A DNA stretch of 64,000 nucleotides from a virus, in IMG/VR virus record IMGVR_UViG_3300035704_000002, positions 62,001 through 126,000 of that record; one strand, given 5' to 3'. The position numbers were made by a program, and so were the translations under genes. This document shows positions 1 through 7,388 of the stretch, piece after piece. A model generated the notes under the pieces. The model was not told the origin of the DNA. It worked only from the letters and a program-made list of their open reading frames with translations, and ran no database searches. How positions within the stretch are numbered: the stretch's first letter is position 1; each line of letters begins with the position of its first letter.

Positions 1-1
1 G

Positions 2-3000
2 CCGCCGGAGCGGTTCACCGGGATGACCAACACCCAACTGCGCGGACACGAGAACGCCAGCCAGCAGATCCTGAGCGACCTGACCACATCGGGCGTCGGC
101 CACGACGAACCGTCCGCACAGCTCGCCTCGGCCAACATCCAGGGCGCCCAGCACGAGATGGCGCTACGCGCGCGGGCCGCGCGTGAACATCCGGCCGTGC
201 TCAAGGCGCACGCGCAGGGTGAAGCGCTGTTCCGCAAGAACCCGGCGCAGGCCGCGACGCGCGCCGATGCGATGCAGTCGGTACTGGAGGAGCTGCACCG
301 CCAGCAGGCCGTGAAGCCACCACCGCAGGGCAGCCGCGCGGAGCGGATGCCGCACCAGATCCAGGCCATGATGCGGGGTCTGCGTGGCGTGTCGGGTGGC
401 AGCAAGGAGACGCCACTTCCCTCGACTAACCGAGCTGAGCCGGCTAGTGTAGAGAGCATGCCCGAGGAGCCCGCCAAGCCAGCCCGCCGCATCCTGAGCG
501 ACTTCAGCGACGCCGAACTGGCGAAGGAGAAGGACAAGGCCGCCCACACCGTGTTCATCCACGCGCAGCGGCCCGATGGCGCGCGTGCCCGAAAGCGCCT
601 CGCTGCTATCCAGGTCGAACGAGACCGACGCAACGACGCCGCCCGACGCAGCGTGCCCGCCCACTCACTGGCGCCCGCCGACTACCAGGCCGCGCAGGAT
701 CACGCCCTGAACACCCGGTTCGCGCAGCAGGAGATGACGCGGCAGAACGATCAGGTCGACAAGCACAACGCCCGCATCACCAGCGCCGAACAGACCGCCG
801 CCAGCGCGCCGGCCACGATCGACCACGCGCCCGAGGGCACCGAGATCGTCGGCGGCGGTCGGCTACTGCTGGCCAATGGCACCACCAACTCCTGGTCCCT
901 GCGCAGCGCGGACAACAAGCACCTGCTGGGTGCCGACGACTTCGCCACACTGAAAGGCGGCAAGGCGAAGCTGAGTCGGGCCAAGATCAACGACCTGGCC
1001 GACCACGTCGCCGGCATCCGTGACAGCAATGGCAACCGGGTGCCCTTCACCGCGCCCAACTCCGCCGACTGGGCGCCCGGCTTCCGCGACGAGCACGGTA
1101 ACAACCTGGTCGGCGCGAGCGCCCTGGCCGTGCGGGACTGGACCGGGCGTAACGGCGTCGGCGTGCACAAGAACTCACGATTCGCCCGTAACGTCACGCC
1201 GGCCGGCGGTCGCCTCTCCCGCACCGACAAGCCCGACGCCGACGGCTTCTATCCACGCCAGCCCATCGGCAACGCCCGACCCGGCGACGAGGTCACCACG
1301 CCCGACGGCCACGTCAAGACCGTGGTGCGCACCTCGCGCGCCGAGCACACGCACGACACGCGCGGCAACTACGTCCAACCCTCGCACCGCACCTCCACCA
1401 CCACGCTGCACTTCGGCGACGACACCAGCCACTCCGAACAGCGCAACGACTACGGCGGCAGGGGCACCATCGGCATCCGGTACGCCAACGGCGCCTCGCC
1501 GATGGACGCCTCGCGCGCGGCCGACCCCGGCATGGGCTTCACCTCCGCATCCAACATCGGCAGCCGACCCGGCAGCATCGACACCCCCTCGGCCAAGAAG
1601 TTCGACCAGGAGGCCGCCACCGCGCTACGCAACACCCCCGCCCCCGGCACCCGGTTCACCGAAGCGCGCAGCGAAGGGCAGGACTACAAAGATCAGCGAC
1701 CGAAGGTCGGCACGATCACCGATCGCGTCGGTCAGGTCCAGGGCGCTCCGGCCCGCGTGGTCGAGTACGACGACGGCACTTTCGACGCCATGACGCCGGC
1801 CGGCCTGGGCAAGATCAACGCTTCGCCCAGCGAAGATGAGGTCAACGAAGCGCGCTCCGCGTGGGGACTGCCGCGCACCGGGTCCGACCACGCCACCGAA
1901 GCGGCGCGCGCCGCCACTGAGGCCGCCGCGCCCGATCGTGCCGAACCGCGCCGGGTGGCGCCCAGCGAAGTGCCAACCCCGAAGACCCCGAACGTGCCCG
2001 AGATAGGCGCGCCGGCCGAAACCCATGCCAACGCGCTGGCCCGGATGAACGACCGGCAGGCGCGCGAGCACATCGCCACGTTGCCGCACAGCACACTGAG
2101 CGGCATCGACCAGGTCATGGCGCACCGCGCCAGCGCACTGGGCAAGCCCGACGTCGTCACCGCCAAGCACCAGATGGTGCGTGACGCCATTCCGGCCGCG
2201 TCCGGATCAGCCGTGGTAACCGGGCCAATGCAGGACGAGATGGCACAAGCCCGCTCCGAGGTGCTGGGACTGCACGAACTTCCCGACGGCCATCTGGAAG
2301 TCGAGCCCGAGGTGGGCGCCCGCCAGGACCGCGTGGCCAAGCTGCTCACCGAGCACGAGGCCGGCGCGCTGGACCTGAAGTCGCGCAGTACGGAAGACCT
2401 GCACCAGCATCACCGTGACCTGTCCAACGAACTGCGCCTTCAGCAGGAAATCGCCCGCCGCGACGCCGTGCACCCGCCCAAGCGTGTGTCGGTGGCCACC
2501 ACACAGGCCGGCACCCCACGCGTGCGGCCCGGTCTGGCCGGCGCTGCCCAGGATCACGCCGAAGCCCTGCGGTCCGAGGACGCCGCCGCGATCAACCGCA
2601 CGCGGCAGCGACTGGAGTCCGCGCTACGCCGCTCACGCGCCAACTCCGACACCGCGCACACCCTGGCGCAGCATGTCGACGCTGGCCACGCCCACGCCTC
2701 GACCCTGGACTCCCTGGCCGGCAGCCTGCGCGCCGAATCCCGTCAGAAGCGCAACGACGCCGCGCGCAAGCGCACCACCGCCAAGCGACTGGACCGCGAA
2801 CGCATCACCTCGGTACTGGGCAGCGTGAACTCCGAACTGCGCAGCCGGGGCGAGTCACCGGAGGTGGCCAAGGAGCTGGGCGCGCCGCGCACCGCGAACA
2901 CCCCTGAGACACCGCTGATGTCCGAGGGGCCGGTACTGCGCGAGGTGGTCGGGGGGCCAGGTGCCGTGCGGCAGGTGGCCAGCGAAGAACCGAAAGCCGA

Positions 3001-3403
3001 ACCGGTCGCCACCGCCAACAACGCCAACGTGTCCCACGTCTTGCATAGTGTCCCATCGTGGGATAGTATTAAGGAGTCAGCAGGAACTCAACCTGAAGGA
3101 CCCCCAATGGCCACCGCCGCCCAGGTTCGCTACGCCACAAAGCTCCAGGCAGACCTCCGCGAACGCATCACCTGGCCCCTGGACCGCGACATTCTCGCCC
3201 GCGCACTGCGCCCCCCAACCGCAAACATGCTCGCCAACCCCGAAGATAGGGCCGCTGCACGGGCCGCGATCGAGGCATACGACCCCAACGCCGCCATCGA
3301 CGCCTGGATCGCCCGCCGCGCCGATCTGGCCGACACTGATCTGGCCACCTTGGACGGCACTCAGATGTCCGCCTGGATCGACGCCGTCAAGAAATCCTTG
3401 TGA
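2..3403 (+). CDS. Long capsid-proximal protein, 5' end outside window
   Basis: The reading frame is open from the first base, so the protein (over 1,130 residues here) very probably starts upstream; the first ATG is at 23. I do not recognise the family. It is rich in Ala, Arg, Glu and Gln, with long predicted helices or coiled coils (first ~250 residues and ~700-950) around a more beta-like, Gly/Asp-rich middle (~280-600). Its place directly before the capsid gene fits a minor head, scaffold or MuF-type protein; that is inference. Two promoter-like elements (422-450 and 3041-3069) lie inside it, each followed by an in-frame ATG (458 and 3107), so shorter C-terminal products may also be made. 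The stop overlaps the next gene. Confidence 0.7.
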   Translation, partial: PPERFTGMTNTQLRGHENASQQILSDLTTSGVGHDEPSAQLASANIQGAQHEMALRARAAREHPAVLKAHAQGEALFRKNPAQAATRADAMQSVLEELHRQQAVKPPPQGSRAERMPHQIQAMMRGLRGVSGGSKETPLPSTNRAEPASVESMPEEPAKPARRILSDFSDAELAKEKDKAAHTVFIHAQRPDGARARKRLAAIQVERDRRNDAARRSVPAHSLAPADYQAAQDHALNTRFAQQEMTRQNDQVDKHNARITSAEQTAASAPATIDHAPEGTEIVGGGRLLLANGTTNSWSLRSADNKHLLGADDFATLKGGKAKLSRAKINDLADHVAGIRDSNGNRVPFTAPNSADWAPGFRDEHGNNLVGASALAVRDWTGRNGVGVHKNSRFARNVTPAGGRLSRTDKPDADGFYPRQPIGNARPGDEVTTPDGHVKTVVRTSRAEHTHDTRGNYVQPSHRTSTTTLHFGDDTSHSEQRNDYGGRGTIGIRYANGASPMDASRAADPGMGFTSASNIGSRPGSIDTPSAKKFDQEAATALRNTPAPGTRFTEARSEGQDYKDQRPKVGTITDRVGQVQGAPARVVEYDDGTFDAMTPAGLGKINASPSEDEVNEARSAWGLPRTGSDHATEAARAATEAAAPDRAEPRRVAPSEVPTPKTPNVPEIGAPAETHANALARMNDRQAREHIATLPHSTLSGIDQVMAHRASALGKPDVVTAKHQMVRDAIPAASGSAVVTGPMQDEMAQARSEVLGLHELPDGHLEVEPEVGARQDRVAKLLTEHEAGALDLKSRSTEDLHQHHRDLSNELRLQQEIARRDAVHPPKRVSVATTQAGTPRVRPGLAGAAQDHAEALRSEDAAAINRTRQRLESALRRSRANSDTAHTLAQHVDAGHAHASTLDSLAGSLRAESRQKRNDAARKRTTAKRLDRERITSVLGSVNSELRSRGESPEVAKELGAPRTANTPETPLMSEGPVLREVVGGPGAVRQVASEEPKAEPVATANNANVSHVLHSVPSWDSIKESAGTQPEGPPMATAAQVRYATKLQADLRERITWPLDRDILARALRPPTANMLANPEDRAAARAAIEAYDPNAAIDAWIARRADLADTDLATLDGTQMSAWIDAVKKSL
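422..450 (+). promoter_or_regulatory. Internal promoter with AGCCG-type operator
   Basis: -35 TCGACT (422-427), 17-bp spacer AACCGAGCTGAGCCGGC, -10 TAGTGT (445-450). This matches the promoter family of the early arm, especially the copy at 63716-63744 (spacer AACCGGGCTAACTCGGC). An ATG follows 7 bp after the -10 (458) in the frame of the surrounding gene, so a leaderless nested product of about 981 residues is predicted. Confidence 0.6.
3041..3069 (+). promoter_or_regulatory. Internal promoter with TCCCA/TGGGA dyad
   Basis: TTGCAT (3041-3046), 17-bp spacer, TAGTAT (3064-3069). The spacer contains TCCCA-TCG-TGGGA, a perfect 5-bp dyad ending at the -10. The stretch is visibly less GC-rich than the gene around it. 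It is followed by AAGGAG (3071-3076), a second purine run CTGAAGGA and then ATG 3107. Same geometry as the AGCCG family but a different dyad sequence. Confidence 0.55.
3107..3403 (+). CDS. Possible separate small protein nested in frame in the preceding gene
   Basis: From ATG 3107 the last 98 residues of the long gene form a compact Ala-rich helical unit beginning MATAAQVRYATKLQ. It is preceded by its own promoter-like element and by AAGGA about 8 bases before the ATG. No stop codon separates it from the upstream frame, so it could be made both as the C-terminal domain of the long protein and as a free protein. Nested in-frame products just before a capsid gene are known (lambda Nu3 within gene C). 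Function unknown; a scaffold role would be guesswork. Confidence 0.45.
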   Translation: MATAAQVRYATKLQADLRERITWPLDRDILARALRPPTANMLANPEDRAAARAAIEAYDPNAAIDAWIARRADLADTDLATLDGTQMSAWIDAVKKSL

Positions 3404-4113
3404 TCCGAATGACCGACGAGGTGATCACCGCGACCGAGGCGGCAACGATCTTGAGCCTTGCCGACGGCGCGACCGCGCGCCGCACCCTGTCCCGGCGCGG
3501 CGTCATCCCCATAGGGCGCGCACCCGGCCGAGGTGGCGAGTCCCTGTACCGACGTGACCACGTCGAGCATGAACGGGACTATCCGCCGTTGCGAGGCAAG
3601 GTGCCGCCCGACATCGCCGACTTGACGCGCCGCGTGCTCGGCGACGCAGCTCCCCCCGGTGCGTCCTGGCAACGGGAGTACATGCTGGACGACGGCGTAC
3701 GCATCATGGTGTCCTGGGGGCCGTCGGCCGATACGGCGACTACGACCGGCGACGGCGTGAACGGCCACCGGAAGCGGACCCTGTCGCGAGACGCCGACGA
3801 ACTGGCTGCGCAGTTGGGACCGCTGGTGCGTGCTGCCCGTCGCGACCTGGCCAAGCGGCTGCGCGTGGAGCAAGAGCTTGCGGCCATCCATGTCGATCAC
3901 CTGGATCGGGTACGTGCGGCGCGGGTTGAAGTGGAGCGCGTTCGAACACTTCCGCCGGGGCAGCATGGCGAGCTGATGACAGCGTTGCCGACCCTGCGCC
4001 ATGAGGTCGCGTTGGCGCGGGAAGTCGAATCGGCGGCTGGCGGCCTGATCTCGGCGGCTGAGATCGCCGAGGCGGCCAGGATCAGCCTCACCGAAGTCAA
4101 CACGGCCCATTAA
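3400..4113 (+). CDS. Winged-helix DNA-binding protein with C-terminal coiled coil
   Basis: About 237 residues from GTG 3400 (GTGA overlap with the previous stop); ATG 3409 is an alternative start. Residues ~5-60 look like an excisionase/MerR-type helix-turn-helix (ITATEAATILSLADGATARR, then a basic GRAPGRGGESLYRR wing). Residues ~130-235 are strongly helical and charged. It may be a structural-operon regulator or an accessory head protein. MerR-like proteins act on dyads between -35 and -10, the geometry seen throughout this genome, so it is one candidate regulator. Assignment is by motif reading only. Confidence 0.6.
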   Translation: MIRMTDEVITATEAATILSLADGATARRTLSRRGVIPIGRAPGRGGESLYRRDHVEHERDYPPLRGKVPPDIADLTRRVLGDAAPPGASWQREYMLDDGVRIMVSWGPSADTATTTGDGVNGHRKRTLSRDADELAAQLGPLVRAARRDLAKRLRVEQELAAIHVDHLDRVRAARVEVERVRTLPPGQHGELMTALPTLRHEVALAREVESAAGGLISAAEIAEAARISLTEVNTAH

Positions 4114-4236
4114 TACCGCTGAGTAAACGTAAGACGGCTCCCGCGCTCATCGTCGAGGCGGGGGCCGTAGCCGCCGCTGGAGGGTCAGCGGCCGACGAGC
4201 GCAACATCAGCGTGGCGTGAGCGGAGAACCTGACCC

Positions 4237-4416
4237 GTGACCGATCACATTCACCTGTACCGGTTCGGCCGGACAATGCGGTGCGTGGTGTGCCGTCAAG
4301 CCGTGCTCCCGTGGCGTCGGCGAGCATGGATCTGGGCCACAGCGAACATCATGGTGTGCACCCGTATCGCGATCTGGTGGTCTGACCGGCATCGCTCCAC
4401 GCTGCCACAGAAGTAG
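4237..4416 (+). CDS. Small hydrophobic protein (59 aa), hypothetical
   Basis: Short frame from GTG 4237 with GGAGAA eight bases upstream, ending at TAG 4414-4416. It has a CVVC pair (residues 16-19) and a Trp-rich hydrophobic stretch (about 31-48) that could span a membrane. It fills most of an otherwise empty 470-base gap and stops just before a strong hairpin. No family recognised. Confidence 0.4.
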   Translation: MTDHIHLYRFGRTMRCVVCRQAVLPWRRRAWIWATANIMVCTRIAIWWSDRHRSTLPQK

Positions 4417-4424
4417 CAGCGTCA

Positions 4425-4467
4425 CGCCACGCACCCACTGACCACACAGGTCGGTTGGTGCGTGGCG
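4425..4467 (+). terminator. Strong hairpin before the capsid gene
   Basis: Perfect 11-bp arms (CGCCACGCACC at 4425-4435, GGTGCGTGGCG at 4457-4467). The stem continues inside with ACTGACC pairing to GGTCGGT through one G-U pair. No U-tract follows, as is common in high-GC actinobacterial phages. It may terminate upstream transcripts or stabilise capsid mRNA. Confidence 0.6.
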
Positions 4468-4544
4468 TCGGCGTGTCTCCCCCCGCGTGATCGTCGCTCT
4501 CCCTATCCTGCCGCGCAGATCGTGGCGCGCTTGGTGCTGACCGG

Positions 4545-4568
4545 CGCGAACGAACCCATTCGTTTGCG
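4545..4568 (+). promoter_or_regulatory. Leader hairpin next to the capsid ribosome-binding site
   Basis: CGCGAACGA (4545-4553) pairs with TCGTTTGCG (4560-4568), 8 of 9 Watson-Crick plus one G-U, with a 6-base loop. GAGGAG (4573-4578) and ATG 4586 follow. A hairpin this close to the start of the most highly expressed structural gene may protect the 5' end of the mRNA. A TATCCT box at 4504-4509 could be a -10, but no good -35 is present. Confidence 0.4.
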
Positions 4569-4585
4569 AACCGAGGAGCAACCTC

Positions 4586-5932
4586 ATGCCCACCATCGTG
4601 GACGAGGATCTGCGCAAGGCCGGTATGGAACGCCTGCGTGTGATCGTCGGCAAGCTGGACAACCTCACCACCAACGGCTTCAAGTCCGAGGACAACGGCA
4701 TCGTCGTCAGCGCGGAAGCCAAGTCCGAGTTCGACGGCCTGATCGCCGAACAGAAGGACATCCGGTCGACCCTGGCCGGCTTCGACGCGGCCAAGGAACT
4801 TCAGGCGTGGCTGGACACCCCCGCCACCGAGAGCAAGGCCATGCCCGCCCAGATCGCGGCCGGTATGCCGCTGGCACAGCACAAGTCGATCGGTCAGTTG
4901 TTCCTGGAGTCCGACGCCTACAAGACGCGCGGCTCCGACGGCTTGACCCGGACCGACTTCGAGCTGAAGGCGCTGCTCTACGGCAACGGCGGTTCGCCCG
5001 GCCTGGAGCGCAAGGACATCTACACCGCCGCCGGTGGCACGTTCACGAACTTCGCGTTCGGGACACCGATGATCGAGCCGATCGTGCCTCGCGCCTACCG
5101 TACCCAGCGTGTGCGCGACCTGTTCCCGGTGGCCACCACCAGCGCGAACCTGATCGAGTACCTGCGTGTGCTGGGCTACGTGGACGGCACCAACAACGCC
5201 GCGCCGGTGCCCGAGCGCGACACGGGTTCACCGCAGAACTTCGGCCTCAAGCCGCACACGAGCCTGTCGCTCCAGCCGGCCCAGAGCCCGATCCGCACCA
5301 TCGCCCACTACGAAGTGGCGCACCGCAACACCCTGAACGACGAACCACAGCTCCAGTCGATCATCGACACGGAACTGCTGTACGGCCTGCGGCTGGCCGA
5401 GGACGACCAGATCCTCAACGGCGACGGCACCGGGGAGAACATCCTCGGTCTGCTGATGACGCCAGGCATCCAGCAGTACCCCGGCACCCCGATCCCCACC
5501 CCGTCGCCGGTGCTGACCACTGACACACCGGTGGACGCGATCCGCCGCGCCGCCACCCGGATCATGCTGGCGTACTACGAGCCCACCGGCGTCGTGGTGC
5601 ATCCGTTCGACTGGGAGACGATGGAAACGATCAAGGATACGCTCGGCCAGTACATCCTCGCGATCAACGTCGCGATCGGCGCCCAGAAGCAGGTATGGCA
5701 GATGCCCGTCGTGGCGTCGCCGGCCATGCAGCAGGGTGTCAGCCTGGTCGGCGCGTTCGGGTTGGGCGCCAAGGTCTACGACCGCGAGCAGGCCAACATC
5801 CGGGTCGCCGAGCAGCACGCCGACCTGTTCACGCGCAACGCCGTCGCGATCCTGGCGGAGGAGCGCGTCGGCCTGACCGTGTCTCGGCCGGAATCGTTCA
5901 TCAAGATCGACCTGATCCACGGCATCGGCTGA
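4586..5932 (+). CDS. Major capsid protein, HK97 fold
   Basis: 448 residues. The N-terminal ~90 residues are charged and helical, as in the delta/scaffold segment of HK97-type capsid proteins. The rest shows the family pattern: a beta-rich middle, DDQILNGDGTGENILGLL (about 273-290) typical of the E-loop/P-domain region, and a C-terminal ITVSRPESFIKI-like ending (here GLTVSRPESFIKID). It builds the icosahedral shell. GAGGAG lies 7 bases before ATG 4586, and a 14-bp perfect hairpin follows the stop. No separate protease gene is seen between it and the window start. Confidence 0.95.
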   Translation: MPTIVDEDLRKAGMERLRVIVGKLDNLTTNGFKSEDNGIVVSAEAKSEFDGLIAEQKDIRSTLAGFDAAKELQAWLDTPATESKAMPAQIAAGMPLAQHKSIGQLFLESDAYKTRGSDGLTRTDFELKALLYGNGGSPGLERKDIYTAAGGTFTNFAFGTPMIEPIVPRAYRTQRVRDLFPVATTSANLIEYLRVLGYVDGTNNAAPVPERDTGSPQNFGLKPHTSLSLQPAQSPIRTIAHYEVAHRNTLNDEPQLQSIIDTELLYGLRLAEDDQILNGDGTGENILGLLMTPGIQQYPGTPIPTPSPVLTTDTPVDAIRRAATRIMLAYYEPTGVVVHPFDWETMETIKDTLGQYILAINVAIGAQKQVWQMPVVASPAMQQGVSLVGAFGLGAKVYDREQANIRVAEQHADLFTRNAVAILAEERVGLTVSRPESFIKIDLIHGIG

Positions 5933-5949
5933 TCCCCCGATTCCACTGT

Positions 5950-5986
5950 GCCCGGCCTGGTCACACGGGTGATGACCAGGCCGGGC
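5950..5986 (+). terminator. Terminator after the capsid gene
   Basis: Perfect 14-bp inverted repeat (GCCCGGCCTGGTCA at 5950-5963, its complement at 5973-5986) with a 9-base loop. It starts 17 bases after the capsid stop; no U-tract. It probably limits or stabilises the capsid transcript. Confidence 0.75.
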
Positions 5987-6017
5987 GCGGCGTCCGGTGA
6001 CCGACCTACCCGCCAGT

Positions 6018-6023
6018 TACCCT
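6018..6023 (+). promoter_or_regulatory. -10 box TACCCT for a leaderless gene
   Basis: TACCCT lies exactly 6 bp before ATG 6030 (GCCGCC between). No Shine-Dalgarno sequence is present. The -35 region is weak (GTGACC at 5997 would give a 15-bp spacer). Confidence 0.45.
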
Positions 6024-6029
6024 GCCGCC

Positions 6030-6584
6030 ATGACAAGCCCAGCCGATCCCGACGGCACCGACCTGAGCGGCCTGAAGGGGCGACGCAAGTCGCGCGCGCA
6101 CCCACGCCGACCGGCCATGCCGACCCTGGACACCGTGGAGCTGCCACCGCTGCCCGACGCGCACGAGACCATGGCCGACGCGCTGCGCCGGCCCGCCGGC
6201 CTGCCCGCGTTGCACCCGCTGGAACGCACCCGGCTGGTTGTGGTGGAAACCGGTGGCCACGTGCCCGCCGCCAACCTCACGGGCAACTACGTGGTGGCCG
6301 AGTTCGACGGCACCGAACAGCACACGCCGTGGGGCTGCCGCACCCCCATCTCGCGCGTGCTGTGGAACAAGGGTCAGCACGTGCGTCGCGACGTGTACGC
6401 CACCTACCTGGCCGAGCACCCCGAACTGGCCGCCGATGCGAACGAGATGCCGGATGGCGGCGAAGGCGACACGAGCGGCGGCGAAGACAGGACCGGAACG
6501 GACGGCGGACCCGATACCTCGGCTGACGAGGGTGGCGTTGAGGAGGTCGGCGTGGCGACCACCACCCCACCAGCGGCTGTGTGA
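6030..6584 (+). CDS. Head-proximal protein, acidic C-terminus, hypothetical
   Basis: 184 residues from ATG 6030. I prefer this to the upstream GTG 5997 because a -10-like TACCCT sits 6 bp before it. The middle (about 60-135) looks like a small folded domain with conserved-looking Trp/Gly positions (TPWGCRTPISRVLW). The last ~45 residues are Asp/Glu/Gly/Thr-rich and probably disordered. Its position between capsid and connector genes suggests a head-associated role; no family recognised. Confidence 0.65.
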   Translation: MTSPADPDGTDLSGLKGRRKSRAHPRRPAMPTLDTVELPPLPDAHETMADALRRPAGLPALHPLERTRLVVVETGGHVPAANLTGNYVVAEFDGTEQHTPWGCRTPISRVLWNKGQHVRRDVYATYLAEHPELAADANEMPDGGEGDTSGGEDRTGTDGGPDTSADEGGVEEVGVATTTPPAAV

Positions 6585-6652
6585 CGATCTCGCGCGGGTC
6601 GGCGGCATCCGCGCCACCGGCACTCTGACCAGCCCCGAGCGAGGGACACCGA

Positions 6653-6964
6653 ATGAGCGCTCCGGTAACCAATCCGGTCAAGACCTGCCTGGGGTGCGGG
6701 CAGTCAGACGATCACCCCAAGCACGTCGTGATGCTGCCCGACCACAGCGAAGTCGTATGGCACAACGACTGCCACTCGCGCGCCAACCCGCCGTGCGAAA
6801 TCTGCGCGCACGTCGTCACGCACTCCGACGGCAAGCAGGGCGCGGCGTTGCGCGACCACATCGTCGGCTACAACATCCCGACCCTGGACCATCCCGTGCA
6901 CGGCCTGCTGTTCGCCAAGCCGGACGAGATCGCGGCCCTGGCTGCCGCACAGGGCGGTGAGTGA
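6653..6964 (+). CDS. Small zinc-binding protein
   Basis: 103 residues with two metal-ligand clusters: CLGCGQSDDHPKH (12-24) and HNDCH with CEICAHVVTH (about 41-62). This is a compact treble-clef or zinc-ribbon-like arrangement often seen in small actinophage proteins. It lies in the head gene cluster, and its GTGA overlaps the next start. Role unknown. Confidence 0.65.
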   Translation: MSAPVTNPVKTCLGCGQSDDHPKHVVMLPDHSEVVWHNDCHSRANPPCEICAHVVTHSDGKQGAALRDHIVGYNIPTLDHPVHGLLFAKPDEIAALAAAQGGE

Positions 6965-7353
6965 GCATGGCCGGCAACATCGACCAGACCCATGCCAATA
7001 ACGTCATCGACGCCTCGCTGGGCACCGCGACGATCACCGCGACCGTCACGCCGCTCAAACTGGCGCTGATGTCCAGCGTGGGCACGAACACCACCGGTGG
7101 CACCGAGGTGTCCGGCGGCTCCTACGCCCGACAGTCCATCGCGTTCTCGGCTGCTTCGGCCGGCGCCACTTCCAACTCCGGTGCCGTGACGTTCACCAAC
7201 ATGCCGGCGGTCGCCACCAACGGGATCGAACTGGACGACAACTCCGGTACCCCGAAGCGCAAGTGGCTGGGCAATCTCGCGACGCCGAAGACCACCGGCG
7301 CGGGCGACACCCTGACGTTCGCGGTGGGTTCGGTCACCGTGTCGATGCCCTGA
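6961..7353 (+). CDS. Small beta-rich virion protein (decoration/fibre-like)
   Basis: 130 residues from GTG 6961 (ATG 6967 also possible). The pattern LKLALMSSVGTNTTGGTEV, then SYARQSIAFSAAS, TFTNMPAV and a TLTFAVGSV ending matches a widespread family of short phage proteins annotated as tail-fibre-like or capsid decoration proteins. Its place three genes after the capsid and directly before a giant fibre-like protein favours a head-surface role. Family resemblance is from memory of the pattern. Confidence 0.65.
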   Translation: MSMAGNIDQTHANNVIDASLGTATITATVTPLKLALMSSVGTNTTGGTEVSGGSYARQSIAFSAASAGATSNSGAVTFTNMPAVATNGIELDDNSGTPKRKWLGNLATPKTTGAGDTLTFAVGSVTVSMP

Positions 7354-7388
7354 CCTGACCGCGACAGGGCCGGCCGGGGGAGTGCGCG

